A stretch of 64,000 nucleotides of DNA. It comes from Flavobacterium beibuense (lineage in GTDB: Bacteria; Bacteroidota; Bacteroidia; Flavobacteriales; Flavobacteriaceae). The position numbers and the translations under genes are program-made. Below the pieces are notes generated by a model. It was given only the letters and a program-made list of their open reading frames with translations, was not told where the DNA came from and ran no database searches. This document shows, piece after piece, positions 23,542 through 33,352 of the stretch (within the stretch, counting starts at the first letter, position 1; each line of letters opens with the position of its first letter). The stretch covers positions 1 to 64,000 of the forward strand of contig NZ_JUIW01000005.1 of assembly GCF_004151245.1 (NCBI RefSeq), written 5' to 3'.

Positions 23542-26500
23542 AAGTATGCCCTTAACTGTACATTACCGGTATGTATGGCTTTACTGGTTTCACTTTTTCG
23601 TCCCTGATAGTTTACATTCACATCCAGGAACTGGGTAAGGTTTTTTTGCAACAGCAATCGCCAGGTAAGGTTTTTGCCTGCCTGTAATCCTTCAAGCATC
23701 TGATAGGCCGCCGGAGAAAGTTCATTGCCTGTAAATGCGTTATTATAAAATGAAAATTCCCCGTTTACAGTAAACTGCCTTTCGGAAGCATAGGTAAATG
23801 AGGTTCCCAAACGCTGCTGGTCTAACAGTTCCCTGTCGCCTATACGGTTTTCTTTATTTCTGTATTCATAGAACAAATCCCAACTCGCATTTTTAGAAAA
23901 GATATACGACACTTTAGGAGCAAGCAGGTAGCCGCGTATTTCATAATTCCTGCTGCCGTAATTTTCACTGTAGGTATCGGCGTTTATGGTTTGTCCGTTA
24001 AAGCCAAACAGCCACGTCTTTTTTACAAGATGTGCATATTGTAATTGGTGCGAACTGTTCCTGCTTTCCTGAGATCCTGCATTAAGCAATGTCCTCGCCC
24101 TGTTTTTAAGATAGGTATAAGTAACAGAATGATCCTGTTTTCCCCTGTTGTAAAAAAGGCTGTTGCGTATGCTGGAATTTAAGCCCAGCAGCCTTTCTTC
24201 ACTTGTATCAAAAGGGTTAAGGTCAAACTTGCCCGGGTTGCGTTCTATTTTCCTGTCAATTAAAAATGAGGACTGGTTGTAAAAATAGGATAGCAGTTTT
24301 TTAATCCCCTTTTCGTTTTGCCATTGGTTAGGGTTAAGGGTAAGCGACTGCGAAAATTTATTTTGGTGCGTACGTATAAAAATCTGGTTAGGGAGGTATA
24401 CCCGTACATACTTGGCCTGATCTGGGAAAGGGGCAATCTCAAACTCCTGAAGCTCCTGTATGCCGTTGCCGTTATAGTCGTTCCAGGTATAAACGCCCTG
24501 TCCCGGTTCGACCTCAAGGTAGGTAAAGTCCTGTTGCGGTATGGTACCCGATGAGGTTTCATAAGCGGTGGTAACCTGCATAAGCTGGTCAAAATACCTG
24601 TCGTTATATAAAACCCTTGAGTTTAGCGATTGTTCGTTCTTAATGGCAGGGTCGGTAAACTTAAGATTTCTGTAGTTTACAAAAACGGTCAGGTCGCTTT
24701 TATCGGTTTTAAGCAGCCTTGACTTTAAGTAATACGAACGGGAAGTATTTACTTTTTCCAACAGGTTATTTACAATACTGTCATTAGACCTTTGCAGGTA
24801 ACCCAGTTCCATATACACCTTGGTGCTGTCCCCTCGTCCTACAAAAGCCCCATATTCGGCAAATCGCTGACTCAGTATCGAAAGCTGTCCTGTTTCCTTT
24901 AGGCGCTCGCGATTGTCTTCATGGCGCACAGTACCACCCACCCAGTTTTTCCCGAAATGGTATTTGGCAAGTGCTTCATTTCTTATAAATTCTGATGAAG
25001 AGTAATTACCGTTACTGTTTAGCCAGCTTCCCCTGTCCTGTACCAATAGCTTATTAAAAACAAATCGGCTGTCCACCACCTGACGCGTACCCGAAAAACT
25101 TCCCGAATAGTCCAACTGCTCCAACTGATAATTGAAATTCCCCTTTTCCGGTAGCCCGAAAACAGTACCTGCCACCAGATAGCTTTGGTTGCCTTCGGTA
25201 GTGGTTATCCCGTTAAGGTTCCAGTCACGGTTAAACTCAATATTGAAAAGACGCTCTATGGTCCTGAAATCCTTTTGGACGAACTGATAGTAGGCAAAAG
25301 CATCCAGTTCCCATTTTCCGGTATACAGCCGCTGTTTTGCGTCCAGTTTTCCTGCAAGACCATTATTGTTGTCGTCATCTACAGGTGAGAAGAGGTTAAG
25401 GTCGTTATTGCTTATACCAGCCTCAAAATTTATATTGGTCTTTTCGCTTGGGTTGTATTTACCCAATATGGTGGCAATCTGTATTTTTTGAGGCGCTACC
25501 AGTCGTATTACCGGTTCGTAGTTACCCTGCGGGATTCCGTTTACCGGAGGGACATATTCAAAAATACGGCCTATGGCGGCAGCATTTGCGAGTATATAAT
25601 TCCCTGAATTCTCGCCTACATAGCTAAAGCGTACATTGTAAAGCTCATCATCGGGATTGTTGGAATATTCAAAAACCTCAATACCGTTTACAGTTGTTTT
25701 GCGGTATAATATCTTGTTTTCAGAATAACTGTCAACATAAGCCGACGGAGCCATCATCTGGCTGGGGTCGTCACCTGCCTGTTGCAGTATGGCTACCTGT
25801 TCTTCGGTAAGGTTTTGTTGCAGGGGCTGGTTCTTAATGTCATTTTCAGAGTACACAAACCCGCCTATGCTCCATTTTTCTTCTTCATGGGTAACGCCAC
25901 CATAGGTAAGCAGCCTGCTGTAGCTTTGTACGGTGTATTGGTACTCCACATTTATACGCATTTCCGATGTAATGGGGAATAGGGAGGTAAATATAATTTC
26001 CCCTGCATTATAATCGATAATATAATCGTTGTTTTCGCCACGCTCTAAAAGGATGCCGTTTACAAAAACCCTCTCAGAACCCGAAATTACCAATATATAC
26101 AATTCGTCATTCGGGCCACGCAGTTTGTACGGACCCTGATTACCTTCCTGCCCCGTAAAAGTACTTTTTGCATATTGCCCTCTTACCAGTGCGGCAGCTG
26201 CAAATACTGTGGTTTTAGAATCCTCGTCGCCAAAAGAGAAGTTAGTGGAAATACCCTGTACCTTCTTGTTAAAGTTAAGGAAGTGTGATTGCCTGTTTTC
26301 TAAAAACAAGTCGCCCGCACGTATGCTCCAGTTGTTGCTAAAAAGTTCTATAAATATCTGGTCGAATTCATCCAGCTTTTGCGAATATCCGCCTTCCTGT
26401 AACGGGATATTACTATCCTGAATGGAGGCCCTCAGGCTAACCTTGTCAGACAGTTTTCCTGTAATCTGAAGGTCCAGGTTGGAGTTTACAACCGCGTTTT

Positions 26501-26957
26501 GGTTATTACCCACTGTTATCCCCCGGGTAATACTACCCGAAGTGTTCAGTCCGTCAAAAGGGATAAAACTGTTTAAAGGGTTTCGGTTTACACGATAGAG
26601 GTTTTCGATCCCCGTGGCATTATTGTCCACCACTCTGGAATCGTCATAAATGCTGTATTTTTTGGTAAGGTATTCAGGGTAGTTAAGGTAACGCATGCTT
26701 AGGGTGTCTCCCGGTTGTATGCCCTCTTTAAAAACGAGCGTACTATTGCGAAAGTCTACATGGTAATAACTGGTATCTATATCGTTGCCCAGTTTGTCCT
26801 GTAGTCTGAAAAATGCCTTATTGATACTTACACTGTCTATACGAATGGTGTCGTTAGTAACGGTAATTTTTCGGTTTTTAAAAAGCGCAGGTGTTTCCTG
26901 CGCGTAGCCCGCGGAAACCAAACACAAAAGTACCAGTAAAAACCTATATCTCAGCAT
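23538..26957 (-). CDS. Large outer-membrane protein with SprA-like strand motifs
   Basis: 1139 residues from the ATG at 26957 (signal peptide ending AGYAQ). Nine further upstream codons are open but spoil the signal. After an N-terminal domain (ITVTNDTIRIDSVSINK) the central part has the repeated turn VNGILLERGENNDYIIDYN followed by GEIIFTS, a sequence seen in very large Bacteroidota outer-membrane translocon-like and surface proteins. The C-terminal 600 residues are a long run of beta strands ending VQLRAYF. It is much shorter than SprA itself (above 2300). It stands alone. A transport or surface role is likely, but I cannot name it. Confidence 0.7.
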   Translation of the reverse strand: MLRYRFLLVLLCLVSAGYAQETPALFKNRKITVTNDTIRIDSVSINKAFFRLQDKLGNDIDTSYYHVDFRNSTLVFKEGIQPGDTLSMRYLNYPEYLTKKYSIYDDSRVVDNNATGIENLYRVNRNPLNSFIPFDGLNTSGSITRGITVGNNQNAVVNSNLDLQITGKLSDKVSLRASIQDSNIPLQEGGYSQKLDEFDQIFIELFSNNWSIRAGDLFLENRQSHFLNFNKKVQGISTNFSFGDEDSKTTVFAAAALVRGQYAKSTFTGQEGNQGPYKLRGPNDELYILVISGSERVFVNGILLERGENNDYIIDYNAGEIIFTSLFPITSEMRINVEYQYTVQSYSRLLTYGGVTHEEEKWSIGGFVYSENDIKNQPLQQNLTEEQVAILQQAGDDPSQMMAPSAYVDSYSENKILYRKTTVNGIEVFEYSNNPDDELYNVRFSYVGENSGNYILANAAAIGRIFEYVPPVNGIPQGNYEPVIRLVAPQKIQIATILGKYNPSEKTNINFEAGISNNDLNLFSPVDDDNNNGLAGKLDAKQRLYTGKWELDAFAYYQFVQKDFRTIERLFNIEFNRDWNLNGITTTEGNQSYLVAGTVFGLPEKGNFNYQLEQLDYSGSFSGTRQVVDSRFVFNKLLVQDRGSWLNSNGNYSSSEFIRNEALAKYHFGKNWVGGTVRHEDNRERLKETGQLSILSQRFAEYGAFVGRGDSTKVYMELGYLQRSNDSIVNNLLEKVNTSRSYYLKSRLLKTDKSDLTVFVNYRNLKFTDPAIKNEQSLNSRVLYNDRYFDQLMQVTTAYETSSGTIPQQDFTYLEVEPGQGVYTWNDYNGNGIQELQEFEIAPFPDQAKYVRVYLPNQIFIRTHQNKFSQSLTLNPNQWQNEKGIKKLLSYFYNQSSFLIDRKIERNPGKFDLNPFDTSEERLLGLNSSIRNSLFYNRGKQDHSVTYTYLKNRARTLLNAGSQESRNSSHQLQYAHLVKKTWLFGFNGQTINADTYSENYGSRNYEIRGYLLAPKVSYIFSKNASWDLFYEYRNKENRIGDRELLDQQRLGTSFTYASERQFTVNGEFSFYNNAFTGNELSPAAYQMLEGLQAGKNLTWRLLLQKNLTQFLDVNVNYQGRKSETSKAIHTGNVQLRAYF

Positions 26958-27070
26958 CACAAGAGTATAACTCCAAAAAGGCAAAAGTAGTGTATTTAGC
27001 GGGAAGAATTAAAAGTTGGTGTTTGTGCTAAATTTTGTAGGTTTGAGAACTATAACCACAACCACATTTT

Positions 27071-27661
27071 ATGAAAAAAGCAGAACTTATTTTAGCAATA
27101 TTAATTCTGACGGGAATTGTATTGTCTGTTTTACATCTTCCGGGGGGAGCTATGCTATTAGTTTTAACGATGCCTGTTTTAAGCATGATGTATTTATGTT
27201 TAGGCTTTGCTTTGCTTAATGGTATACCCCTTAAAAATGAGAGCTATAAAGGATTAAGCACAATGCGTATAGTAGGCAGTGTATTATCGGGGATTGTTTT
27301 TTCGATAGCATTAATAGGTATACTGTTCGTGTGGATGATGTGGCCGGGGGCATCTGTAATGCTTCTTAGTAGTATTGCCGGATTACTTATTATGCTGATA
27401 GTCGTTCTCATAAAATATTTTACAAAAAAGAACTTGTTTTACAGGAACATGCTAATAAGAATTGCTGTTATCGGTATTCCGGTGCTTTTATTGTTTGCAG
27501 ACCCTTCTCTTGCGGGAAAGATTAAATACGGTAACAATCCTGAGCTTATACAGGCAATTCAAGAAGCGGAAGCGAACCCCGAAAATGAAGAACTTTGGAG
27601 AAAAGTTGACAGTATTAAAGGCCTAAGGTATAGAGGGTATCAGCAAAATAATGATAGATAA
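27071..27661 (+). CDS. Hypothetical integral membrane protein
   Basis: 196 residues with four to five hydrophobic segments (about 5-22, 24-48, 66-92, 95-114 and 125-142) and a soluble C-terminal tail of about 50 residues with a possible TPR-like helix (IQAIQEAEANPENEELWRK). Family unknown. It is followed by another orphan with C-terminal membrane helices and then the AI-2E permease, all on the plus strand but with gaps of 70-80 bp, so separate transcription is possible. Confidence 0.6.
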   Translation: MKKAELILAILILTGIVLSVLHLPGGAMLLVLTMPVLSMMYLCLGFALLNGIPLKNESYKGLSTMRIVGSVLSGIVFSIALIGILFVWMMWPGASVMLLSSIAGLLIMLIVVLIKYFTKKNLFYRNMLIRIAVIGIPVLLLFADPSLAGKIKYGNNPELIQAIQEAEANPENEELWRKVDSIKGLRYRGYQQNNDR

Positions 27662-27742
27662 CGGCCTGATATTTAAGATGATTAATGCATGCTGTAAACA
27701 TCTAATTCATTAATTTTAAGGGTAATATTAAAATGATGAGTG

Positions 27743-28459
27743 ATGCTGCCGCGAAAAAACCTTGTAAACGAACTGCTTTCCAAAAGAAAGCGAAGTATAA
27801 CCGAGACCGATTTGATAGAATCGGTAAAAGCACTACTTGTTCTTGATGAAACCCAAAGGGAAGCCATAAAACAAAGGCTTAATGATGGGGGAGAGCAGGA
27901 TAGTAATGACTTTATTTTTGATTATCTGGAATCCGAAAGGATTTTTCATATCGACCAGATTAAGGCAGTTTGTGTGGATTACAGGTTACGGTTTTTAAAC
28001 AGCCATCGTTTTAAAGGACAGGTTCCTGAGGAAGCTGTTTCAAAAATACGTTCACTTGAAAAGCAGCATAACACTAACCTTAGCGGATTTAAGATTGCCG
28101 CTCCGTCCAAACTCTTCAAATTGGATAATTATGATGATCCTTTACTGTTTGCTCCTATAGGTAATGGGTATTATTATCTTATACATAAATGGGGTAAAGA
28201 TATAAGCGGTTGGCGAAAGTTGCTGGTTCGTCCATTTAGGGATTTCGGTAGTTTCTTATTGTTTCTTATCCTGGTGAGTGCGATGCTAACCTTCATGATA
28301 TCAGACGGGGCATTAGGTGCAGCCGACGTGTCGGTAATGCGGTTAATCTGTTTTCTTTTTATTTTTAAAGGTATTTGCGGTATTTCACTTTACTATTGCT
28401 TTTGGAAAGGCAAGAACTTTAACACTGCCATTTGGAACAGTGATTACTACAATCACTAA
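27743..28459 (+). CDS. Hypothetical protein with two C-terminal membrane helices
   Basis: 238 residues from the ATG at 27743; an in-frame GTG lies directly before it. The first 160 residues look soluble and charged (LIESVKALLVLDETQREAI, DFIFDYLESERIFHIDQIK). Two membrane helices follow at about 170-190 and 202-225. The ending FWKGKNFNTAIWNSDYYN has several aromatics. It is unrecognised, but similar two-part proteins are common as lineage-specific Flavobacteriaceae genes. Confidence 0.6.
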   Translation: MLPRKNLVNELLSKRKRSITETDLIESVKALLVLDETQREAIKQRLNDGGEQDSNDFIFDYLESERIFHIDQIKAVCVDYRLRFLNSHRFKGQVPEEAVSKIRSLEKQHNTNLSGFKIAAPSKLFKLDNYDDPLLFAPIGNGYYYLIHKWGKDISGWRKLLVRPFRDFGSFLLFLILVSAMLTFMISDGALGAADVSVMRLICFLFIFKGICGISLYYCFWKGKNFNTAIWNSDYYNH

Positions 28460-28530
28460 ATACTAAAGTTTCCTAAAACTTTGATAATGTTAAAGATGTA
28501 AGTTTTATCTTTAAAGAAAAACTTTACAGA

Positions 28531-29601
28531 ATGACATTTGGTAAACAAATACTCTATACCGCAACTGCGGCCATTTTAGGTGTTTATTTTTTAACGGCAG
28601 GCCTGGTTAAGGCCAAGCCTTTTCTTGCACCGCTACTAACCGCTGTCATTTTAGCTTTATTGGTACTGCCCATAGCCCGAAAACTGGAGTCGTGGAAAAT
28701 ACCCCGCATGGCATCATCACTAATAAATACACTATTACTTTTTTTGGTAAGCGTGGGTTTTGTAGCACTTATATCTATACAGATACAAAGCTTTGTTGCC
28801 GACTGGGATAAAGCCAAACAAAAAATAATGCCCGAGATAGAAAAGCTTGAAGCCTATGTTTATGAAAAAACCCCACTAGGTCCCGAGGATATAGAAAAAC
28901 AACAAAGTGAGGCAACGGGTAATATGGGAAAACAGGCGCTGAGCTTTATAAATGGCGTGTATTCGTTTAGCGGTGATTATCTGCTAACGTTTATCTATAT
29001 TTTCTTTTTGCTTAACTACAGACGAAAATTCAGGCAGTTTTTTGTAAAGCTCTTTAAGAAGGAAAATAAAAAGGATGTTGATGAGGTGCTCACACAGGCG
29101 ACTAAGATTACGCAAGGCTACCTGTATGGCAAGTTTATACTCATGATATTTTTAGCTGTTATTTATGCGCTGGGTATGGCGGCCTTTGGTGTTAGTAATT
29201 TTATTATCATAAGCGTGTTGGCAGCATTGCTTTCCATTATTCCGTACATAGGTAATATTATAGGTTTTTTAATAGCTATAGGTTTAGGCTATATTGCTGA
29301 TGGCGATACAACCGCATTAATTGGTATAGTGATTACTTTTTCAGTAGCACAGTTTATCGAGTCTTATCTGTTTGAACCTTATGTGGTGGGTGATAATGTA
29401 AACCTCGACCCGTTTATAACGATTTTGGCTGTTGTGGCAGGTAATATGATTTGGGGCGTAATAGGTATGATACTTTCCATACCAGTATTGGGCATAATAA
29501 ACGTGATCTTTATGCATGTAAAACCACTCAAACCTTACAGTTTTTTATTGGGTAACAGCGATGTAAAGCAAAAGAGTAAAAATATAGGCAAGGATAAATA
29601 A
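28531..29601 (+). CDS. AI-2E family transporter (PerM-like permease)
   Basis: 356 residues with the 7-8 helix topology of the AI-2E exporter superfamily. It has a pair of N-terminal helices, a periplasmic helical region at about 85-140, and a C-terminal core. The signature segments are LLSIIPYIGNIIGFLIA and FEPYVVGDNVNLDPFITIL. Family members export small molecules, ions or autoinducer-2; here the substrate is unknown. The family name does not prove AI-2 transport. It is followed by a PorT-like gene. Confidence 0.88.
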   Translation: MTFGKQILYTATAAILGVYFLTAGLVKAKPFLAPLLTAVILALLVLPIARKLESWKIPRMASSLINTLLLFLVSVGFVALISIQIQSFVADWDKAKQKIMPEIEKLEAYVYEKTPLGPEDIEKQQSEATGNMGKQALSFINGVYSFSGDYLLTFIYIFFLLNYRRKFRQFFVKLFKKENKKDVDEVLTQATKITQGYLYGKFILMIFLAVIYALGMAAFGVSNFIIISVLAALLSIIPYIGNIIGFLIAIGLGYIADGDTTALIGIVITFSVAQFIESYLFEPYVVGDNVNLDPFITILAVVAGNMIWGVIGMILSIPVLGIINVIFMHVKPLKPYSFLLGNSDVKQKSKNIGKDK

Positions 29602-29645
29602 ACTATAAGCAAACTTTTGCATCTTTGTATAAAACCTTAAATGCT

Positions 29646-30368
29646 ATGCGAATTACCTGTTTTTTACTGCTCCTGTTTATGGCTGTGCCCTGCGTGGCTC
29701 AAAATACCGACATAAACGAAGCCGTTACCAAAACAGATAGCCTGACGCCCGATCCTTTTTACAGGGAAGATCAGTTTTATGCATCCATATCCTATAATCT
29801 GGTACAAAACAAGGTTGACCAGTATTCGCAAAATGCATTTTCATCTGGATTTACCTTTGGCTTTTTGCGTGACATGCCTATAAACGAGGCTAGAACTTAT
29901 GCTGTCGCCATTGGTTTAGGGTATTCTTACAATAATATTAAGCAGAATCTTTTTGTTTACGAAACCCAGGAGAGGGGTGAAACCACAAGGGCTTATGAAG
30001 TAGTGGATGAAGGTTCGTTTGATAAAAGCAAACAGGTGTTGCATTATCTTGAGATTCCGTTAGAATTAAGATGGCGTAACTCTACATCATACAGTCATAA
30101 ATTCTGGAGGGTATATACCGGTTTTAAGGTAAGCTATCTTATAGGTGACCACTCTTATTTCGGGGCTTCGGGAGGAGAAGTTCGTGTAAGGAATAATCCT
30201 GATCTTAACAAGCTACTGTGTGGGGCTTATGTTTCCGCCGGATGGAATACCTGGAATTTTTATACTTACTATGGCTTTACGCCAATCTATAAAGATGCTT
30301 ACACTGTTAAAGGCGAAAAAATAAATTTGAGCTCGCTTAATATCGGGCTTATCTTCTACATCCTTTAA
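29646..30368 (+). CDS. PorT-like outer-membrane beta-barrel protein
   Basis: 240 residues starting at ATG 29646. An earlier TTG is in frame, but it falls in the likely promoter and spoils the signal peptide (MRITCFLLLLFMAVPCVAQ). The rest is an 8-10 strand barrel, with strands FAIGLGYSYNN-like and ELRWRNSTSYSHKFWRVYT, ending LNIGLIFYIL. The family includes PorT, a type IX secretion assembly factor, but many paralogs are not involved, and no other por gene is adjacent. It converges on the PAP2-like gene with a 1 bp gap. Confidence 0.7.
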   Translation: MRITCFLLLLFMAVPCVAQNTDINEAVTKTDSLTPDPFYREDQFYASISYNLVQNKVDQYSQNAFSSGFTFGFLRDMPINEARTYAVAIGLGYSYNNIKQNLFVYETQERGETTRAYEVVDEGSFDKSKQVLHYLEIPLELRWRNSTSYSHKFWRVYTGFKVSYLIGDHSYFGASGGEVRVRNNPDLNKLLCGAYVSAGWNTWNFYTYYGFTPIYKDAYTVKGEKINLSSLNIGLIFYIL

Positions 30369-30369
30369 A

Positions 30370-30987
30370 TTATAACGAAGGCAGTAACCACATATACCAT
30401 AAGCCTATTTGGGGCAGTATGCCTATTAATGATCCCAGTATAAGCTCATCCATAGTGTGTGCTTTCATTACAAGTCTTGAAGAGGCTGTAAACCCGCAGC
30501 ATAATATAAAAAATGCTATTATGGCGCTCATAGGAAGGCTGTAATATGCCGATATGGAAATTACAAATAGGGTAAGCGATGTTACTCCCATCATGTGCAG
30601 GCTGGCCTTATAACCTAACAAAATACAAAGCAGTGCTATAAGGGTGCTTATAAGGTAGCCCGTAAAGTAATAATGCAACTCCTGTATGGTAACATTGCCA
30701 AATCCCTGTTTTATTAGTATGAAAAGCAGTATGGCCTGTATGGCAAGGGGTATTTTACGCTCTTTTTTATCAAGGTGTATTTTAGAGCGTATCAGTCCCA
30801 GTGAGTTAAGCAGGTAGTATACGCAAACCGGTAACAGTACGGTAAGTATAAGCACCTGTACCGATATAAGCACGATTTCATAACCGTAAAAATAATGGTG
30901 GGAAATAAGAAGATAGAACAGCGTAGCATATACCGATATAAACAGCGGATGGAAAATATAGGAGAAAGCCGGCAGTATATTCTTCAT
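30370..30987 (-). CDS. PAP2-superfamily-like integral membrane protein
   Basis: 205 residues with six membrane helices. Elements of the PAP2 phosphatase active site can be placed: DKKERKIP (73-80) for the first K..RP motif, SLH (129-131) for the PSGH histidine, and SSRLVMKAHTMDELILG (169-185) for SRxxxxxHxxxD. The PSGH motif is degenerate, so lipid phosphatase activity is plausible but not certain. It starts 1 bp after the rpoN stop, so the two are co-transcribed. Confidence 0.75.
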   Translation of the reverse strand: MKNILPAFSYIFHPLFISVYATLFYLLISHHYFYGYEIVLISVQVLILTVLLPVCVYYLLNSLGLIRSKIHLDKKERKIPLAIQAILLFILIKQGFGNVTIQELHYYFTGYLISTLIALLCILLGYKASLHMMGVTSLTLFVISISAYYSLPMSAIIAFFILCCGFTASSRLVMKAHTMDELILGSLIGILPQIGLWYMWLLPSL

Positions 30988-30988
30988 G

Positions 30989-32452
30989 TTATATTTTCTT
31001 TCTCATCCTTGCTACAGGAATGTCAAGTTGTTCCCTGTATTTAGCAATAGTCCTTCGGGCTATAGGATAGCCTTTTTCTTTTAATATTTCCGCAAGTTTG
31101 TCGTCCGGTAACGGTTTTCTTTTGTCTTCTTCGTCTATAACGTTTTGAAGTATCTTTTTAATCTCTATAGTCGAAACGTCCTCGCCCTGATCATTTTTCA
31201 TAGCTTCTGAGAAGAATTCCTTAATCAGTTTAGTGCCATAAGGAGTTTCTACATATTTACTGTTTGCCACACGCGATACGGTACTAATATCAAGCCCGAC
31301 CATGTCGGCAATGTCCTTAAGAATCATCGGTTTCAGTTTGGCTTCGTCGCCATCAAGAAAATATTCTTCCTGATAATGCATAATGGCATTCATGGTGACA
31401 AATAAGGTCTCCTGACGTTGCTTAATGGCGTCTATAAACCATTTAGCCGAATCCAGTTTTTGCTTTATAAACTGTACGGCATCTTTTTGCTGGTTCGATT
31501 TTTCCCTTGAGTCCTTATAGCTTTGCAGCATTTCCTGATAATCTTTTGAAACGTGCAGCTCGGGAGCATTTCTTCCATTTAGTGAAAGTTCCAGCTCGCC
31601 GTCTACAATACGAATACTGAAATCAGGTACTACATGCTCTACCATTTTAGAGTTGCTGTCATAAGCCCCGCCCGGTTTAGGGTTAAGCTTTTCTATCTCA
31701 TCTATACCTTTTCGAAGCTGATCCTGACTGATGTCATACTTTTGAAGCAGCTTATCATAATGCTTTTTGGTAAAGGCATCAAACTGGTTTTCCAGTATGT
31801 CTATTGCAAGATCTATAGATTCTGAAGGGGTTTTATGTTTTAATTGTAGCAACAGGCATTCCTGTAGGTCGCGTGCACCCACACCTGCCGGTTCCAGTTG
31901 ATGTATAATATGAAGTATGTTCTCTACGGTTTTTTCGTCGGTGTAAATACCCTGCGTAAAGGCCATGTCGTCCACAATGTCGCTAATGCTCCTGCGGATG
32001 TATCCGGTGTCGTCTATACTGCCTACCAGAAATTCGGCAATTTCCCTTTCGTTGTCGCTAAGTATAAAAGTGTTTAGCTGATCGCTAAGGTTTTGGTGAA
32101 AACTAACAGGGGCGGCAAAAGGCATAGTGCGCTCTTCGTCGTCGTCACTGTAATTGTTTGCCTGTAATTTATAGTTTGGTATTTCGTCGTCGCTAAGGTA
32201 TTCGTCAATGTTTATGTCGTCGGCATCAATATGGTCGTTGTCATAATCATCGTACTCATCATACTCATCGCTGGTGAATTCATCGGTCTCATACTCATCT
32301 TCCTTGCCCGTTTCTAGCGCAGGGTTTTCAACCATCTCTTCCTTAAGGCGTTGCTCAAATGCCTGCGTTGGCAATTGTATCAGCTTCATCAGCTGAATTT
32401 GCTGCGGAGATAATTTTTGCGATAATTTTAATTGTAAATTCTGTTTGAGCAT
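30989..32452 (-). CDS. rpoN: RNA polymerase sigma-54 factor
   Basis: 487 residues. Region I (1-50) is glutamine- and leucine-rich, ending in the usual MKLIQLPTQAFEQRLKEE and VENPALE. Region II (50-106) is an unusually long stretch of D, E and Y. The core-binding domain follows, then the HTH (IADMVGLDISTVSRVAN) and the RpoN box ARRTIAKYRE (465-474) that contacts the -24 promoter element. It directs transcription that needs enhancer-binding ATPases. None is encoded in this window. It is followed directly by the PAP2-like gene. Confidence 0.96.
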   Translation of the reverse strand: MLKQNLQLKLSQKLSPQQIQLMKLIQLPTQAFEQRLKEEMVENPALETGKEDEYETDEFTSDEYDEYDDYDNDHIDADDINIDEYLSDDEIPNYKLQANNYSDDDEERTMPFAAPVSFHQNLSDQLNTFILSDNEREIAEFLVGSIDDTGYIRRSISDIVDDMAFTQGIYTDEKTVENILHIIHQLEPAGVGARDLQECLLLQLKHKTPSESIDLAIDILENQFDAFTKKHYDKLLQKYDISQDQLRKGIDEIEKLNPKPGGAYDSNSKMVEHVVPDFSIRIVDGELELSLNGRNAPELHVSKDYQEMLQSYKDSREKSNQQKDAVQFIKQKLDSAKWFIDAIKQRQETLFVTMNAIMHYQEEYFLDGDEAKLKPMILKDIADMVGLDISTVSRVANSKYVETPYGTKLIKEFFSEAMKNDQGEDVSTIEIKKILQNVIDEEDKRKPLPDDKLAEILKEKGYPIARRTIAKYREQLDIPVARMRKKI

Positions 32453-32591
32453 AGTAAAAACATAGTGTCTTAATAATTATAAAAGTACAAAAAAGCCCTT
32501 TTAAAACGCTATGTTTTTAGAAAAAATTATAATTATAAAAAAAAGAGGTATAATTTTTGATAGGTTGCTTTTTATATTTAACATGCTTAAT

Positions 32592-32625
32592 AAAAAAAGC
32601 CCAGCTATTCCGGCAGGGCTTTTTC
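32592..32625 (-). terminator. Terminator of the split lipoprotein gene
   Basis: AAAAAGCCC (32594-32602) pairs with GGGCTTTTT (32616-32624). The hairpin includes the last codons and the stop (32605-32607) of the gene, and T-runs flank both sides. Confidence 0.85.
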
Positions 32626-33324
32626 TGTATTTTGAAATCTTACTATGTAAGGAGTCCGTGTTGTGTCTTTTAATGCTGTGTTATATATTATAGTTTTTTC
32701 CGGTTGACTGCCTTTAGTTTTTAGAGATAAGATATAAACGCCAGGGCTTCTGTATATATCGGTTGCAGTTACATTTTCTAATATATTTCCTGACTCATCA
32801 TAAAATTTATTATCTGTTGTGTCAAGCTTATAGAGTGTTGCTTTTTCAGATACTCTCAAAGTGTTTTTTGAATTGTTTCCGTTAGGGAGTTCAGTGTAGT
32901 TCTCAACTTCTAAGAAATGTCCATCTTTGTTTGAGATCTGTTGGTATTCTAAATTAGAAGGAGCTGTTATTCCCGGATTAGACTTTTTTTTGAAAAAACT
33001 TAAATCACGTTTCAGAGTCACTTCAACTGTGTCGGTTATGTCTCCACCGTAAAACTGCACCGTTACCCGGTTGGTTTCAGATCAGAAAAGTTTGCCGTAT
33101 TTGATAATGTCTGCTATAGAATCTGTTATTCTTTCATTAATAGAAGTTTCAGAAAACAATAGATGTAGGCCTTCTCTTATCTGAATACTCTCTTGGTCAG
33201 TTATTGATTCTCCCTGATAGAGGTCTTCATGAATTACCTGTGCGGTTATGTGGTCGTTTTTCTTTTCGTTGCAACTTACGATTGTTGTTAATGAAATAAG
33301 AGATAGTAATAGGTAAGGTTTCAT
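32605..33324 (-). pseudogene. Lipoprotein gene interrupted by an in-frame TGA
   Basis: From ATG 33324 a lipoprotein signal ends TIVSC (C18). The frame stops at TGA 33084-33082 (codon 81, after YGKLF) but continues in the same frame without shift as SETNRVTVQFYGGDITD to TAG at 32605. The whole would be a 239-codon protein. Only one base change, for example TGG to TGA, separates it from an intact gene, so it is a recent nonsense mutation, a sequencing error or programmed readthrough. Codon use on both sides is alike. It sits between rpoN and asnS with its own terminators. Family unknown; the C-terminal part looks beta-rich. Confidence 0.75.
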
Positions 33325-33352
33325 AGAGTTGGTTTTTATAATGCTAAAATAA

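Noticed and set aside
28531..29601. Autoinducer-2 signalling system
   Set aside because: The permease family is broad and there is no luxS or AI-2 receptor nearby; the name alone does not support signalling.
29646..30368. PorT of the type IX secretion system
   Set aside because: Only general barrel similarity. No other T9SS core gene is adjacent, and paralogs of this family are frequent.
33082..33084. Selenocysteine or programmed readthrough at the in-frame TGA
   Set aside because: No convincing SECIS-like hairpin follows directly, the residue context is not a redox motif, and a TGG-to-TGA change is simpler.
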